Assembly (NCBI GenBank): GCA_009758405.1
Contig: WSBC01000016.1
Location: 186,001 to 250,000, forward strand
Direction of reading: 5' to 3'
DNA from: Methanobacteriota archaeon
Lineage (GTDB): Archaea > Thermoplasmatota > Thermoplasmata > Thermoplasmatales > ARK-15
DNA: 64,000 bases
Made by a program: the position numbers and the translations under genes. Under the pieces are notes generated by a model, which worked only from the letters and a program-made list of their open reading frames with translations, made no database searches and was not told where the DNA came from. Position 1 is the first letter of the stretch; each line of letters begins with the position of its first letter. Shown here in pieces: positions 55,545-64,000 of this stretch.

Positions 55545-55638
55545 TGATTATTTAATAGATATACGATATTAATATTTTTTTAATAAATCTTTGAGAAATC
55601 TTAAGAACCCTAAGTTTCTGAAATAATCTCTTCAAAAC

Positions 55639-56304
55639 CTAATACTTAAAATTTAAATTTTTTAGCTTTTCCAATATATCTATTGTGCCATCAGAATATG
55701 ATCTATTAGATACAAATTTTGATATATTTTTTAATTCTTTCACAGAATTAGCAAGAGATGCAGGGAATCCAGCAACACGAAACATATCAATATCGTTTTC
55801 TCCATCACCAACAACACATAGATTATCATTTTTAATATTTAAAATCTTGAGAAGTTCATTAATTGCATTCCCCTTGTCAATCCTTTTTGGTAGAATAAAT
55901 ATTCTATCCACATTTGGAATCAACTTTGTATTATCATCATTAAAAATATTGCTCAATATATCCATATAAACAATTGGGCATGAGACAGCCATTTCTCCCT
56001 CAACACAATTCAAATCATTTTCCCTTATTTTATTTTTTATTTGATAGGCAATTTTCTCATCAAAACTATTGTATAAGGGTATTTTTTCTTTATAATATAG
56101 AAAATAACCATTTTCATATATTATAAAATCTACTAACTGTTGCATATGTGAAATATAATTCCATCTTCTACCAGTATTTATTCCAAAAAATATACCAAGG
56201 GTCTTCATAAACTTGAAATAATGTATTAATCTTTCATCAAATTTTAGATTTTGATCGGTCAAAACCCTATCATAATCAAAGGCTATTATTTTTATTTCAG
56301 GCAT
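55639..56304 (-). CDS. HAD-superfamily phosphatase
   Basis: 221 residues. Nucleophile motif AFDYDRVLTD (Asp-x-Asp present), motif II in GINTGRRW, Lys near DKGNAINELL, and GDGENDIDM for metal binding. The cap is of the IIB type, as in the archaeal phosphoglycolate phosphatase (Thermoplasma TA0175 family). Phosphoglycolate or a sugar phosphate is a plausible substrate; not certain. Confidence 0.78.
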   Translation of the reverse strand: MPEIKIIAFDYDRVLTDQNLKFDERLIHYFKFMKTLGIFFGINTGRRWNYISHMQQLVDFIIYENGYFLYYKEKIPLYNSFDEKIAYQIKNKIRENDLNCVEGEMAVSCPIVYMDILSNIFNDDNTKLIPNVDRIFILPKRIDKGNAINELLKILNIKNDNLCVVGDGENDIDMFRVAGFPASLANSVKELKNISKFVSNRSYSDGTIDILEKLKNLNFKY

Positions 56305-56380
56305 AATGGGAATAAAAATTTATCTAATAAAAATCTTTTTCAACCAAAATATTTTAATGTAAGTTTATAATTATAATTTA

Positions 56381-56454
56381 GGGCCCGTGGTCTAGCTGGT
56401 TATGACATCGCCCTTACACGGCGAAGATCACCGGTTCGAATCCGGTCGGGCCCA
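56381..56454 (+). tRNA. tRNA-Val (TAC)
   Basis: 74 bases. Acceptor GGGCCCG pairs with CGGGCCC, discriminator A. Anticodon arm TCGCC-CTTACAC-GGCGA, anticodon TAC. The T arm carries GGTTCGAATCC. No intron. AT-rich TATA-like sequence precedes it (about 56350-56371). Confidence 0.96.
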
Positions 56455-56521
56455 TTCATTAATTTATTTATAAAGTTTTTAACTTTAATTTTGTTGCATC
56501 CATTAAAAATATATAATATTT

Positions 56522-57169
56522 TTATAATTTTATAACTTTTTCACCCTTTATTAAATAAATTACATTATCTCCAATATTTACCGCATGATCAGCCATCCTT
56601 TCAAGATATTTTCCTATTAACATATAGCCAATTCCCCTTTCTAAGTTATTAATATCAGATTTCACATATTCTATTATTTCATTTTCTAGCTTATCAAACA
56701 AATCATCAACTAAATCATCTTCCTTCTGTAAACTTTCAGCAATATCTGCGTTCTCTTCAATAAAGCTTTTTATTGCTATTCTCACCATTTTTTTGGTCTG
56801 ATCCACCATTTTTGGAATTATTTCTGGCTTTCCAAGATGGCCCTTCTCATAAAACCTTGGAATAAATAAAGAAATATCATATGAGTATCTTCCAATCCTA
56901 TCTATATCCATCAATATTTTCATTGTTGTAATAAGTCTTCTTAGATCCTTTGCAACAGGAGAATAAAGTAGGATTAAATTCACGCATCTTGTCTCCAATT
57001 CCTTTGTTTTATGATAGATCATTATGTCCATTTCCTTTATTTTATTTATACCCATAATATCTATATTAACGAGTGAAGATAGAGTAATATCCATTATTTC
57101 TTCAAGATTCCCCATTAAAACCTCGAGTTCCTTGCTTATTTTATTCATCTCCATTTCAAATTTTTCCAT
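56522..57169 (-). CDS. phoU: PhoU phosphate-signalling protein
   Basis: 215 residues, two three-helix bundles with the typical metal-binding motifs at MDIMIYHKTKELE and EDDLVDDLFDKLENE. PhoU turns down the Pst transporter and links it to phosphate signalling. Last gene of the minus-strand pstSCAB-phoU operon, seven bases after pstB. A separate AbrB-PhoU regulator lies upstream of the operon on the other strand (60910). Confidence 0.93.
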   Translation of the reverse strand: MEKFEMEMNKISKELEVLMGNLEEIMDITLSSLVNIDIMGINKIKEMDIMIYHKTKELETRCVNLILLYSPVAKDLRRLITTMKILMDIDRIGRYSYDISLFIPRFYEKGHLGKPEIIPKMVDQTKKMVRIAIKSFIEENADIAESLQKEDDLVDDLFDKLENEIIEYVKSDINNLERGIGYMLIGKYLERMADHAVNIGDNVIYLIKGEKVIKL

Positions 57170-57175
57170 TAAAAA

Positions 57176-57922
57176 TCACCCCAATCTATCTGTTAAAAAC
57201 TTTTCAGTTATTTCATTTTTTGGTTTTTCAAGTATTTCTTCTGCTTTTGAATGTTCAATTATTCTTCCATTATATATAAATGCTATGAAATCTGAAATTC
57301 TGGCAGCTTGTCTAACATCATGAGTTATTAAAATTATTGTATATTTTTCCTTTAGTTTGATTATAAGGTCTTCTATTTTATTCATTGCTATAGGATCAAG
57401 GGAAGATGTGGGTTCATCCATCATAATTACAAGTGGTTTTAGTGCTAGTGCCCTTGCAATGCAGAGTCTCTGTTGCTGTCCACCGGAAAGGCTTAATGCG
57501 GATTTTTTTAGATTATCCTTAACTTCCTCGTATAGTGCTGCCTCAATCAGGGAATTTTTTACAATTTCTTCCAATTCATTTTCTTTTAATTTCCAATGTA
57601 TCCTTGGTCCAAATGCCACGTTTTCAAATATTGAAAAATTAAACGGGTTTGGTTGTTGAAAAACAAGGCCTATCTGTCTTCTTATTTCTTCAGGTTGATA
57701 CTCAAAAATACTTTTATCCTTAAAATAAATTTCCCCATCATATTTAAGTCCAGGTGTAATCTCAATCAATCTATTAATTGATCTTACTAAAGTGCTTTTA
57801 CCAGATCCTGATGGGCCCAAAACAGTATTTACATTATTTTCAAAAATCTCGAGATTTATATTATCCAGTATTTTTCTATCTTTCGTATATACACTGTAAT
57901 TTCTAAATCTAATTATTGACAT
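57176..57922 (-). CDS. pstB: Phosphate ABC transporter ATP-binding protein PstB
   Basis: 248 residues: Walker A LGPSGSGKST near residue 34, Q-loop VFQQPNPFNFSIFENV, signature LSLSGGQQQRLCIARALA, Walker B PLVIMMDEPTSSLDP and H-loop ILITHDVRQAARI. Typical PstB length. Drives phosphate uptake with PstA and PstC. Confidence 0.96.
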   Translation of the reverse strand: MSIIRFRNYSVYTKDRKILDNINLEIFENNVNTVLGPSGSGKSTLVRSINRLIEITPGLKYDGEIYFKDKSIFEYQPEEIRRQIGLVFQQPNPFNFSIFENVAFGPRIHWKLKENELEEIVKNSLIEAALYEEVKDNLKKSALSLSGGQQQRLCIARALALKPLVIMMDEPTSSLDPIAMNKIEDLIIKLKEKYTIILITHDVRQAARISDFIAFIYNGRIIEHSKAEEILEKPKNEITEKFLTDRLG

Positions 57923-57926
57923 ATTT

Positions 57927-58739
57927 TCACCTTTTTATATATTTTGATATAAATATTAAAGAGAACACAGTAATAATTAATATAAGACCTGAGGCAAAAG
58001 CAAGCTGATGGGAATAGTTTGAGGGTTGATTAATCCCTGCCCATACAACATAAGTTAAATATGCTACCTGCGATTTTATCAATGAATTTGGAATACCATT
58101 GTTCCAGCCAGCAGTATATAAGAGCTGGGCGGTTTCACCTGCTCCAATACTTATGGCAAGTATAGTGGAAGTAATTATTCCATTTTTTGCATAAGGTAAC
58201 ATTATTCTGAATATTAAATCCATTTTTTTTGCACCTAATGATATTGCGGCTTCCTTAATATTTGTAGGCACCTCCGTCAATGAAATTTCAGTAACCCTTA
58301 ATATATAAGGAAGCATCATAATTCCAAGTGTAATACCACCTGCCAAAAGTGAATATCCAAAACCTAATTGAATAACAAGAAAAAGGTATCCGAAAAGACC
58401 CAAAACTATGGATGGTGTGCTGGTTAAAACATCCGTAAAAACTCTTACTATTGAATTATATCTCTTCCATCCATATTCTACAATAAAAATCGCACTGAAT
58501 ATACCGATAGGAACTGAGAATAAAATTCCCACACCTACAAGCATCCAAGTACCAACAATTGCATTAAATATACCCCCACTTGTTGTATCACCATTCTCAA
58601 TTAACATTTTTAGTGTAATTGAATGTAGACCATTTATTATTATACTTCCTGTTATTGCTACTAAAATAGCTATGATAAATAGAATTAAGAAATAACCTAA
58701 CAATTTAAAAGAAAAATCCTTAATTACTCTTATATTCAA
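57927..58739 (-). CDS. pstA: Phosphate transporter permease PstA
   Basis: 270 residues with six membrane helices. The ATPase-coupling loop is EVPTNIKEAAISLGAKKMDLIFRIMLP, and FGYLFLVIQLGFGYSLLAGG is a family segment. It overlaps pstC by four bases (ATGA) and is followed by pstB after four bases. Confidence 0.94.
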   Translation of the reverse strand: MNIRVIKDFSFKLLGYFLILFIIAILVAITGSIIINGLHSITLKMLIENGDTTSGGIFNAIVGTWMLVGVGILFSVPIGIFSAIFIVEYGWKRYNSIVRVFTDVLTSTPSIVLGLFGYLFLVIQLGFGYSLLAGGITLGIMMLPYILRVTEISLTEVPTNIKEAAISLGAKKMDLIFRIMLPYAKNGIITSTILAISIGAGETAQLLYTAGWNNGIPNSLIKSQVAYLTYVVWAGINQPSNYSHQLAFASGLILIITVFSLIFISKYIKR

Positions 58740-59725
58740 ATCTCCTCACCTCTGGTAAAACCCCTAATTATTCCAAGACCTACTATGAACCTTCCTATAA
58801 GGCTAGCAGCAAGAGTAATTAACATTAATGTAAGTCCCAGTTCACTCAATGCATATAGATTCATACCTGTAGAATCCATAAAGGCACTGTCCAGGAGAGA
58901 TGCAAGAGCTGCGGCCATTGTATTTATAGGTGAATATATGTTTGATGGCATTATATTGAATACACTACCACTTACCATTAAAACTGCCATAGTTTCACCT
59001 AGTGCTCTACCCAGACCAAGCATTGCTGCTCCAAAAATTTGTATTTTTATTCCTCTAAGGATTATTAACCTGGCCATTTCATATCTTGTCGCCCCCAGTG
59101 CTATCGCCCCTTCTTTTATGGATGTGCTGAAGTTTAAAATCGAACCATTTATGACTGAGGTCATTATTGGAAGAATCATTAAACAAAGTATTATAGAAGA
59201 GGCCAAAATACCAGCTCCGCTGTATATATTTCCAGAAAAAAAGGGCATAAATCCAAGATATTTATTCATTGCAGGCTCAATAAAGTTTGACAATAATGGT
59301 TCAAGGTAAACTATACCCCAAAGACCGTAAAGAACACTGGGTATTGCAGCGAACAACTCTATTAATGATATTATCAGCTTTTTGAATTTTTCATTTACAT
59401 ATAGGTTAACTGCTAATGAAACTACAATACTAATTGGAAAGGCAATAATAAGGGCTATTAATGAAGTAATTAATGTACCATATAGAAATAATAAAATCCC
59501 AAATGAAGATCCATAAGGAACAAGTATACCATTTATATTTACAGGTGGAAGATAAACCTGACCAGGATACCAGTAGTATGATGTAAAGAATTTCAGACCA
59601 TTATATTTAATAGATGGAATTGAATAATAAAGTAAGAAAGAAAAGAGCATCACAACTAAAAATATTGGAATAATGGAGATCAAAAATGTAAGAAAATAAA
59701 AAATTTTATCCAATTTATGAGGCAT
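58736..59725 (-). CDS. pstC: Phosphate transporter permease PstC
   Basis: 329 residues, six or more membrane helices plus a long periplasm-facing (outside) loop after helix 1. The coupling loop is IKEGAIALGATRYEMARLIIL and GRALGETMAVLMVSG follows. It overlaps the end of pstS by eleven bases. Confidence 0.94.
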   Translation of the reverse strand: MPHKLDKIFYFLTFLISIIPIFLVVMLFSFLLYYSIPSIKYNGLKFFTSYYWYPGQVYLPPVNINGILVPYGSSFGILLFLYGTLITSLIALIIAFPISIVVSLAVNLYVNEKFKKLIISLIELFAAIPSVLYGLWGIVYLEPLLSNFIEPAMNKYLGFMPFFSGNIYSGAGILASSIILCLMILPIMTSVINGSILNFSTSIKEGAIALGATRYEMARLIILRGIKIQIFGAAMLGLGRALGETMAVLMVSGSVFNIMPSNIYSPINTMAAALASLLDSAFMDSTGMNLYALSELGLTLMLITLAASLIGRFIVGLGIIRGFTRGEEI

Positions 59726-60800
59726 ATGTGATCTTATTTACCAATGGTACAGTTACACTGTTTACAACACTGGACGGGAGAGGTATTAGATAAAACTGAT
59801 TGAGATACTTTGATGAACTTCCGCCATTTGGATTAACTATCCATAGGATAAAATTTTTTAATGCCTGGGCAGTATCTTTATCTGGCTGTACCTGTTTTAC
59901 TATTAGGTATTCGAATGTGGCAATTGGATATGAGTCATTACCAGGTGCCCAAGTAATGGATATTCTTCCATCTGGAGGTATCTGGTTCAAATACTGGGCA
60001 GCAGCATTCATTACTGTTTGAGTTGTTGGCAATACCGCTACGCCATTTCTGTTAATTAATGCAGCATATCCTAGTTTTCCTGCAATTTGGTTTGTATATG
60101 TCATCGCAATGTAGCTTATTGTATATGGATTTGATTCCATAAAACTAATAATTCCAGCATTTCCTGTAGCACCGTGAGAAGCCGGATTGGATGGCCAGTT
60201 TACGTTTGTTCCATAGCCAACAGTATTATTCCACCAAGAGCAGGATTTTGAAAGAAAAGATGTAAACATGGCAGTATCACCGCTTCCATCAGATCTATAA
60301 ACGGGTATAATCCTTTCATGCGGGAGTGAAATTCCTGGGTTTAATGACTGTATTTTTTGGTCATCCCAATATTGTATACTATTATTATAAATCCCAGCTA
60401 TGACGGGACCAGAAAGATTTAAATGTATATTGTTGAGACCTGGAAGATTATAAGCAACGTATTGTGATGAAATCAGTATTGGAATATTTAACATTCCAGG
60501 ATTTGCGCTCATAAGAGAGTTCGACATATAAGTATCAGAGGCTCCAATAATAACTGTACCCTTAATCGCTGAGGAAATTCCAGTACCGGATCCTGTAGCT
60601 TGAGTTGTAATTGTAACATTGTACTGAGGATCTGTATAATTCTTTGCCCAAACATTAAATACTGGGTAAAGCAAAGTAGATCCTGATTCGCTCAGGGTAA
60701 TATTCTTTTTCTGTTGTGGCCCACTGTTAATAGCCACAAATATCCCCGCAATCACTAGTATCACTACTATACCAATTGTGGCAATGTATACTTTTTTCAT
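59715..60800 (-). CDS. pstS: Phosphate-binding protein PstS
   Basis: 361 residues. An N-terminal membrane anchor (about 4-26) with no lipobox cysteine, so the protein is probably held by its helix. The mature part begins near LSESGSTLLYPVFNVWAKNY, with TTQATGSGTGISSAIKG and VYRSDGSGDTAMFTSFL binding the phosphate. First gene of the operon; its promoter lies in the 109-base divergent gap. Confidence 0.94.
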   Translation of the reverse strand: MKKVYIATIGIVVILVIAGIFVAINSGPQQKKNITLSESGSTLLYPVFNVWAKNYTDPQYNVTITTQATGSGTGISSAIKGTVIIGASDTYMSNSLMSANPGMLNIPILISSQYVAYNLPGLNNIHLNLSGPVIAGIYNNSIQYWDDQKIQSLNPGISLPHERIIPVYRSDGSGDTAMFTSFLSKSCSWWNNTVGYGTNVNWPSNPASHGATGNAGIISFMESNPYTISYIAMTYTNQIAGKLGYAALINRNGVAVLPTTQTVMNAAAQYLNQIPPDGRISITWAPGNDSYPIATFEYLIVKQVQPDKDTAQALKNFILWIVNPNGGSSSKYLNQFYLIPLPSSVVNSVTVPLVNKITYAS

Positions 60801-60841
60801 AGTAAGTAATAATATTAAGAATATACAAAGATAATCAACAT

Positions 60842-60888
60842 AAAATATATATTTTATATATTTTCAAAATTCAAAAAACTATATATAG
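60842..60888. promoter_or_regulatory. Divergent promoter region of pstS and the AbrB-PhoU regulator
   Basis: A perfect 14-base palindrome AAAATATATATTTT (60842-60855) lies 42-55 bases upstream of the pstS start and overlaps its TATA region. A second palindrome, CTATATATAG (60879-60888), lies 22-31 bases before the regulator ATG at 60910, at TATA distance for a leaderless mRNA. Either could be an operator for an AbrB-type protein, but AT-rich DNA makes such repeats by chance. Confidence 0.4.
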
Positions 60889-60909
60889 ATTATATAAATA
60901 TTGTATTCT

Positions 60910-61926
60910 ATGGATTATAGAAAAATACAAAAGATTGGAGGATCATCCTATTCTATTACCCTGCCGAAGGAATGGATTAATAGAAATAATCTAAAGGAGG
61001 GTAGTGTTGTATATATAGAAATTAAAGAAAATAATGATTTAATTATAAGACCAAAGGAGGTAGGGGAATTTGAGGATAATGAGTTCATACTGACCCTAGA
61101 AGGAAATATTGATTTTGAATATTTACTCCGAAAAATTATATCTATATACCTTTCCGGTGCAAAGAAGGTTGTTATAAAATCCAGGGATATTTTAGATCTA
61201 AATGTGAGAAAGGCAGTTGAAAAGTCTAAAGAAATCTTAATAGGTATTGAAATAATCGAAGAGACAGGTAATCAGATAATTATACAAGATCTTTCAAAAA
61301 TTGATGAATTACCTATGGAAAAGATGTTATCTAGATTATTTCTTATGGGGCTATCAATGTTAAATGATGCTGAAAAATCTCTAATAAATAACAATAAATT
61401 GATTGCCAAGGATGTTATTGAAAGAGATTTTCAGATTGATAGAATATATCTACTTATATCCAAACAATTTTATCTTATTCTAAAATCCCCCAGTATTATT
61501 TCTGAAATGAATATTGATATAATAAGGGCTTTTAATATAAGAACTGTTGCAAAATACATAGAAAGGATCTGCGATCATTCAGAGAAAATTGCAAAAATGG
61601 TTTTGGAGGATGATGCACAGATAGATAATGATGTTAAAACCACATTTACCACGTGGTTCAAAACCTTAAAACAAATATTAAATGATGCCATTAAATCATA
61701 TTCAATTGGAGATGAATTTTTAGCTAATTCAACAATAGAAAAAGTTAATATTTTTTGTGATGAAATAACAAATGAAATGAAAGGAATGAAAATAAAAAAT
61801 GCATATAAAATATTTAGAGTTTCTGAGGATATAACAAGAATCGCCAGATATTCCTCGGATATATGTGAAACGGCAATAAATGAAATAACAATGAGAGGGA
61901 AAGTTTATTTAAAAGAAATGGAATAA
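60910..61926 (+). CDS. AbrB-type DNA-binding and PhoU-domain regulator
   Basis: 338 residues: an N-terminal SpoVT/AbrB swapped-hairpin (YRKIQKIGGSSYSITLPKEWI, about 1-50), then PhoU-like helical bundles (MLSRLFLMGLSMLNDAEKSL; RICDHSEKIAKMVLEDD). This arrangement is common in archaea and suggests a phosphate-responsive transcription factor. It is divergent from pstS, its likely target. The ATG at 60910 is preferred over TTG at 60901. RfcL follows after seven bases. Confidence 0.85.
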   Translation: MDYRKIQKIGGSSYSITLPKEWINRNNLKEGSVVYIEIKENNDLIIRPKEVGEFEDNEFILTLEGNIDFEYLLRKIISIYLSGAKKVVIKSRDILDLNVRKAVEKSKEILIGIEIIEETGNQIIIQDLSKIDELPMEKMLSRLFLMGLSMLNDAEKSLINNNKLIAKDVIERDFQIDRIYLLISKQFYLILKSPSIISEMNIDIIRAFNIRTVAKYIERICDHSEKIAKMVLEDDAQIDNDVKTTFTTWFKTLKQILNDAIKSYSIGDEFLANSTIEKVNIFCDEITNEMKGMKIKNAYKIFRVSEDITRIARYSSDICETAINEITMRGKVYLKEME

Positions 61927-61933
61927 CATATTA

Positions 61934-63265
61934 ATGATTGAGTGGGCTGAAAAATACAGGCCGAAATCGCTTAAGGATATAATAGGAAATCCAGAGGTAG
62001 TTAAAAAAATTAGGGAATGGGGGGAGTTATGGAAGTCAGGGAAAATACCCGATAAAAAGGCGCTTGTTTTTGAGGGTAGGCCAGGTGTTGGTAAAACCAC
62101 TGCAGCCCTGGCACTGGCAAATGATATGGGATGGGGGGTTATAGAATTAAATGCTTCAGACATAAGGAATGAGGAAAGGATTAAGGATATTGCCCTAAGG
62201 GGATCATTATATGAAACTTTTGATGATTCTGGAGATTTTCTTTCTTCAAAAAAAGGGGGTAGGAAATTAATAATTATTGATGAGGCGGACAATCTTTATG
62301 AAGGTAGGGGGGAGGCAGGCGATAGGGGTGGCAGGAAGGCAATAATAGAAACAGTAAAATCAACTCTTCAACCCATTATATTAATTGTTAATGACCCCTA
62401 TGAACTTTTCAAGGGCGAACAGGGAATAGTATTGAAAAATATGGTGGAGGAATTAAAGTTCAGGGCTTTAAACTATAAACAGATAGCAGCAAGTATTTTA
62501 AAACCTATATGTGCAAAGGAGGGTATATTGGTAGATAGTAAAGTTTTAGAAAAGATTGCACAGAGAAGCGGTGGTGACGTTAGAGCTGCAATAAATGATC
62601 TTCAGATGCTTGCAATGGGGAAGAAGATAATTACAGAAAAGGATGCAGAATACGTAGGTTCTAGGGATGTTGTTGAAAATATTTACAGCGCTACACTGGA
62701 CATAATACTAAGCATGTCAATGAAAACATCTAGAGAAGTATTAAATAGTCTCGATGAAGATCCACAAACAATCCTACAGTGGATAGATGAAAACATCTCA
62801 CAGGAATATCTGGATATTGATGATTTGGACAGGGCATTTTATTATCTATCCCTGGCAAACACATATTTGGGGAGGATAAGGAAGAGACAGTATTATGGAT
62901 TTCTCTCATACGTTATGGATTTTATTGCTGCTGTTTCAATAGCAAAGAAACAAAAATATGGGATACATGGAAAATTAAAGAGTCCAGATTTTATCAGGGC
63001 AATGGCGATGAGGAAAAGATCAAAGGATTATAGAGATATAATAAGCAAGAAACTAGCCAAGATTACGCATCAATCCATTGATAGAACAAGTTTTGAATTC
63101 TTTGAAATTTATATGAAGATATTCAGGGAAAATAGAAGATTTGCAATTTGGCAGACAGCTATACTTTCATTATCTGAGCAAGAGGTGGAATTTTTAATGG
63201 GCTCTGATGAACAGGTTGATTCGATTGTTGATGAGGCTAGAAAGCTTAGAGAAAGACTGAAATAA
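61934..63265 (+). CDS. rfcL: Replication factor C large subunit
   Basis: Clamp-loader subunit that opens PCNA. 443 residues: IEWAEKYRPKSLKDIIG, Walker A FEGRPGVGKTTAALALA near residue 47, Walker B KLIIIDEADNLYE, and GGDVRAAINDLQML sensor region, then a C-terminal helical collar. The end, AIWQTAILSLSEQEVEFLMGS, lacks a clear PIP box. The small subunit is not in the window. Confidence 0.94.
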   Translation: MIEWAEKYRPKSLKDIIGNPEVVKKIREWGELWKSGKIPDKKALVFEGRPGVGKTTAALALANDMGWGVIELNASDIRNEERIKDIALRGSLYETFDDSGDFLSSKKGGRKLIIIDEADNLYEGRGEAGDRGGRKAIIETVKSTLQPIILIVNDPYELFKGEQGIVLKNMVEELKFRALNYKQIAASILKPICAKEGILVDSKVLEKIAQRSGGDVRAAINDLQMLAMGKKIITEKDAEYVGSRDVVENIYSATLDIILSMSMKTSREVLNSLDEDPQTILQWIDENISQEYLDIDDLDRAFYYLSLANTYLGRIRKRQYYGFLSYVMDFIAAVSIAKKQKYGIHGKLKSPDFIRAMAMRKRSKDYRDIISKKLAKITHQSIDRTSFEFFEIYMKIFRENRRFAIWQTAILSLSEQEVEFLMGSDEQVDSIVDEARKLRERLK

Positions 63266-63286
63266 TATTTTACAATTCAGAAAATA

Positions 63287-63688
63287 ATGGAATCTAATTA
63301 TGACATATTAAAATCCCTGATTGAATCAGATCCTTTCCTAAGATACGTTTCAATTCACGTAATCGAAATGAAGGAGGGCTATGCAAAGCTATCCATGGAT
63401 TTCAGGGAGGAGATAACAAGAATTGGAAATATGGCAAATGGCGGTGCATTGGCTACACTTGCAGATGCCACTGGAGGTGCATCTGTTCTTTCCCTTATGG
63501 AGGGTAAAAATCAGGTAACAGTAAGTTTAAACATAGACTTTTTGGAACCTGTTAAAAATGGGCCAGTAATAGCAGAGGGAAAAGTAATAAGGAAGGGTAA
63601 AAATTTAGTATTCTCAGAAATAAAAATATTCGATGGCATGGGCAAGTTATGTGCCCACGCAACAGGTATATGGTTCTATTTGCCTTAA
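63287..63688 (+). CDS. PaaI-type hotdog-fold thioesterase
   Basis: 133 residues: MDFREEITRIGNMANGGALATLADATGGASVL, the hotdog helix and active-site Asp, then VTVSLNIDFLEPV and AEGKVIRKGKNLVFSEIKI. Likely hydrolyses an acyl-CoA in the cytosol. It is convergent with the acyl-CoA dehydrogenase gene (one-base gap), and both fit fatty-acid or aromatic CoA degradation. Confidence 0.87.
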   Translation: MESNYDILKSLIESDPFLRYVSIHVIEMKEGYAKLSMDFREEITRIGNMANGGALATLADATGGASVLSLMEGKNQVTVSLNIDFLEPVKNGPVIAEGKVIRKGKNLVFSEIKIFDGMGKLCAHATGIWFYLP

Positions 63689-63689
63689 T

Positions 63690-64000
63690 TTAGATCCAGC
63701 CTGCCTTTTCCTGGAAAATAAGAGTTGAAAGTTTCATCTTTTCATCCAAATGGTTACCGCCTAGTATTGAAAGGAACATTGCATCCCTGTAGTACTTTTC
63801 AATTCCAAAGTCCATTAAATAGCCATAGCCTCCATGGACCTGAAGTGCAAGCTTTGAAACATCCCTAGCAAAGTCTATTGAAATAATTTTTAGCATAAGC
63901 TCCTTCTTTATATCCCTTTCACCCTGTGCAATGTTAATAAGATATTCATTAAGTATGTCAAGCTGTGAATAGGCCTGGGCCATTCCAAAGGCAAGTGGTT
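63690..64000 (-). CDS. Acyl-CoA dehydrogenase, C-terminal part (5' end outside window)
   Basis: FAD enzyme that desaturates acyl-CoA. The frame is open to the window end, with PLAFG just before MAQAYSQLD, so the first visible Met is internal. Shown are about 103 residues of the C-terminal helical domain, with the family signature LQVHGGYGYLMDFGIEKYYRDAMFLSILGG near the end. Only the last quarter is present. Confidence 0.9.
   Translation of the reverse strand, partial: PLAFGMAQAYSQLDILNEYLINIAQGERDIKKELMLKIISIDFARDVSKLALQVHGGYGYLMDFGIEKYYRDAMFLSILGGNHLDEKMKLSTLIFQEKAGWI

Overview
The window is a gene-dense, AT-rich stretch of an archaeal chromosome. It carries archaeal information-processing genes (aIF5A, aRF1, PolD small subunit, RfcL, RPA, Sec61-beta, an intron-bearing tRNA-Glu, an H/ACA guide RNA) and archaeal lipid and riboflavin enzymes. 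Two genes point to Thermoplasmatales or close relatives: an HU-like DNA-binding protein of the HTa type (10508-10777) and a VAT/Cdc48 AAA ATPase (20795-23017). I cannot assign genus or species from the sequence alone. Many genes overlap by a few bases, ribosome-binding sites are mostly GGTGAT-like, and TATA boxes of the TTTAAATA kind precede many transcription units.

Layout. Bases 1-3526: the end of formate-THF ligase, the GMP synthase glutaminase subunit, a PRC-barrel protein, a 2',3'-cyclic phosphodiesterase, GcvH and RlmE. Bases 3519-9176, minus strand: TldE, TldD, a CBS protein with an apparent ribosome-hibernation-like C-terminal domain, a zinc ribbon, a three-hairpin H/ACA sRNA and SerRS. 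Bases 9249-14167: ftsZ, HTa, agmatinase with aIF5A, a winged-helix regulator, purM and tRNA-Ala. Bases 14435-20779: an E1-like enzyme, NreA with DNA polymerase D small subunit, tRNase Z, UMP kinase, aRF1 and a second PRC-barrel protein. Bases 20795-25741, minus strand: VAT, a four-gene riboflavin/FAD cluster and cupin glucose-6-phosphate isomerase. Bases 26128-35735: tRNAs, PRPP synthetase, KptA, SfsA, heme O synthase, a disulfide oxidoreductase, B12-dependent ribonucleotide reductase, a metal-site-dead M24 homologue, a second divergent ftsZ and TrmJ.

Bases 36197-39958 hold the most unusual system: an ECF transporter (S, T and tandem-ATPase proteins) in which the ATPase is fused to a phosphoribosyltransferase domain, suggesting uptake of a nucleobase coupled to its conversion to a nucleotide. 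Then follow RPA and its partner, an Lhr-neighbourhood phosphoesterase, ThiL, a radical SAM protein and a 1731-residue Lhr helicase (to 50493). Bases 50629-56454: PyrE, tRNA-Glu, Sec61-beta, a coiled-coil protein, a secreted lipase-like hydrolase, a MazG-like protein, an MFS transporter, CDP-archaeol synthase, a HAD phosphatase and tRNA-Val. Bases 56522-61926 are a pstSCAB-phoU operon with a divergent AbrB-PhoU regulator. The window ends with RfcL, a thioesterase and part of an acyl-CoA dehydrogenase.

The strongest new-looking observations are the ECF-PRTase fusion, the three-hairpin H/ACA RNA, the CBS-HPF-like fusion, and GACAA inverted repeats placed at the predicted transcription start of both ftsZ genes. 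All functional statements are by inspection. No database search was possible.
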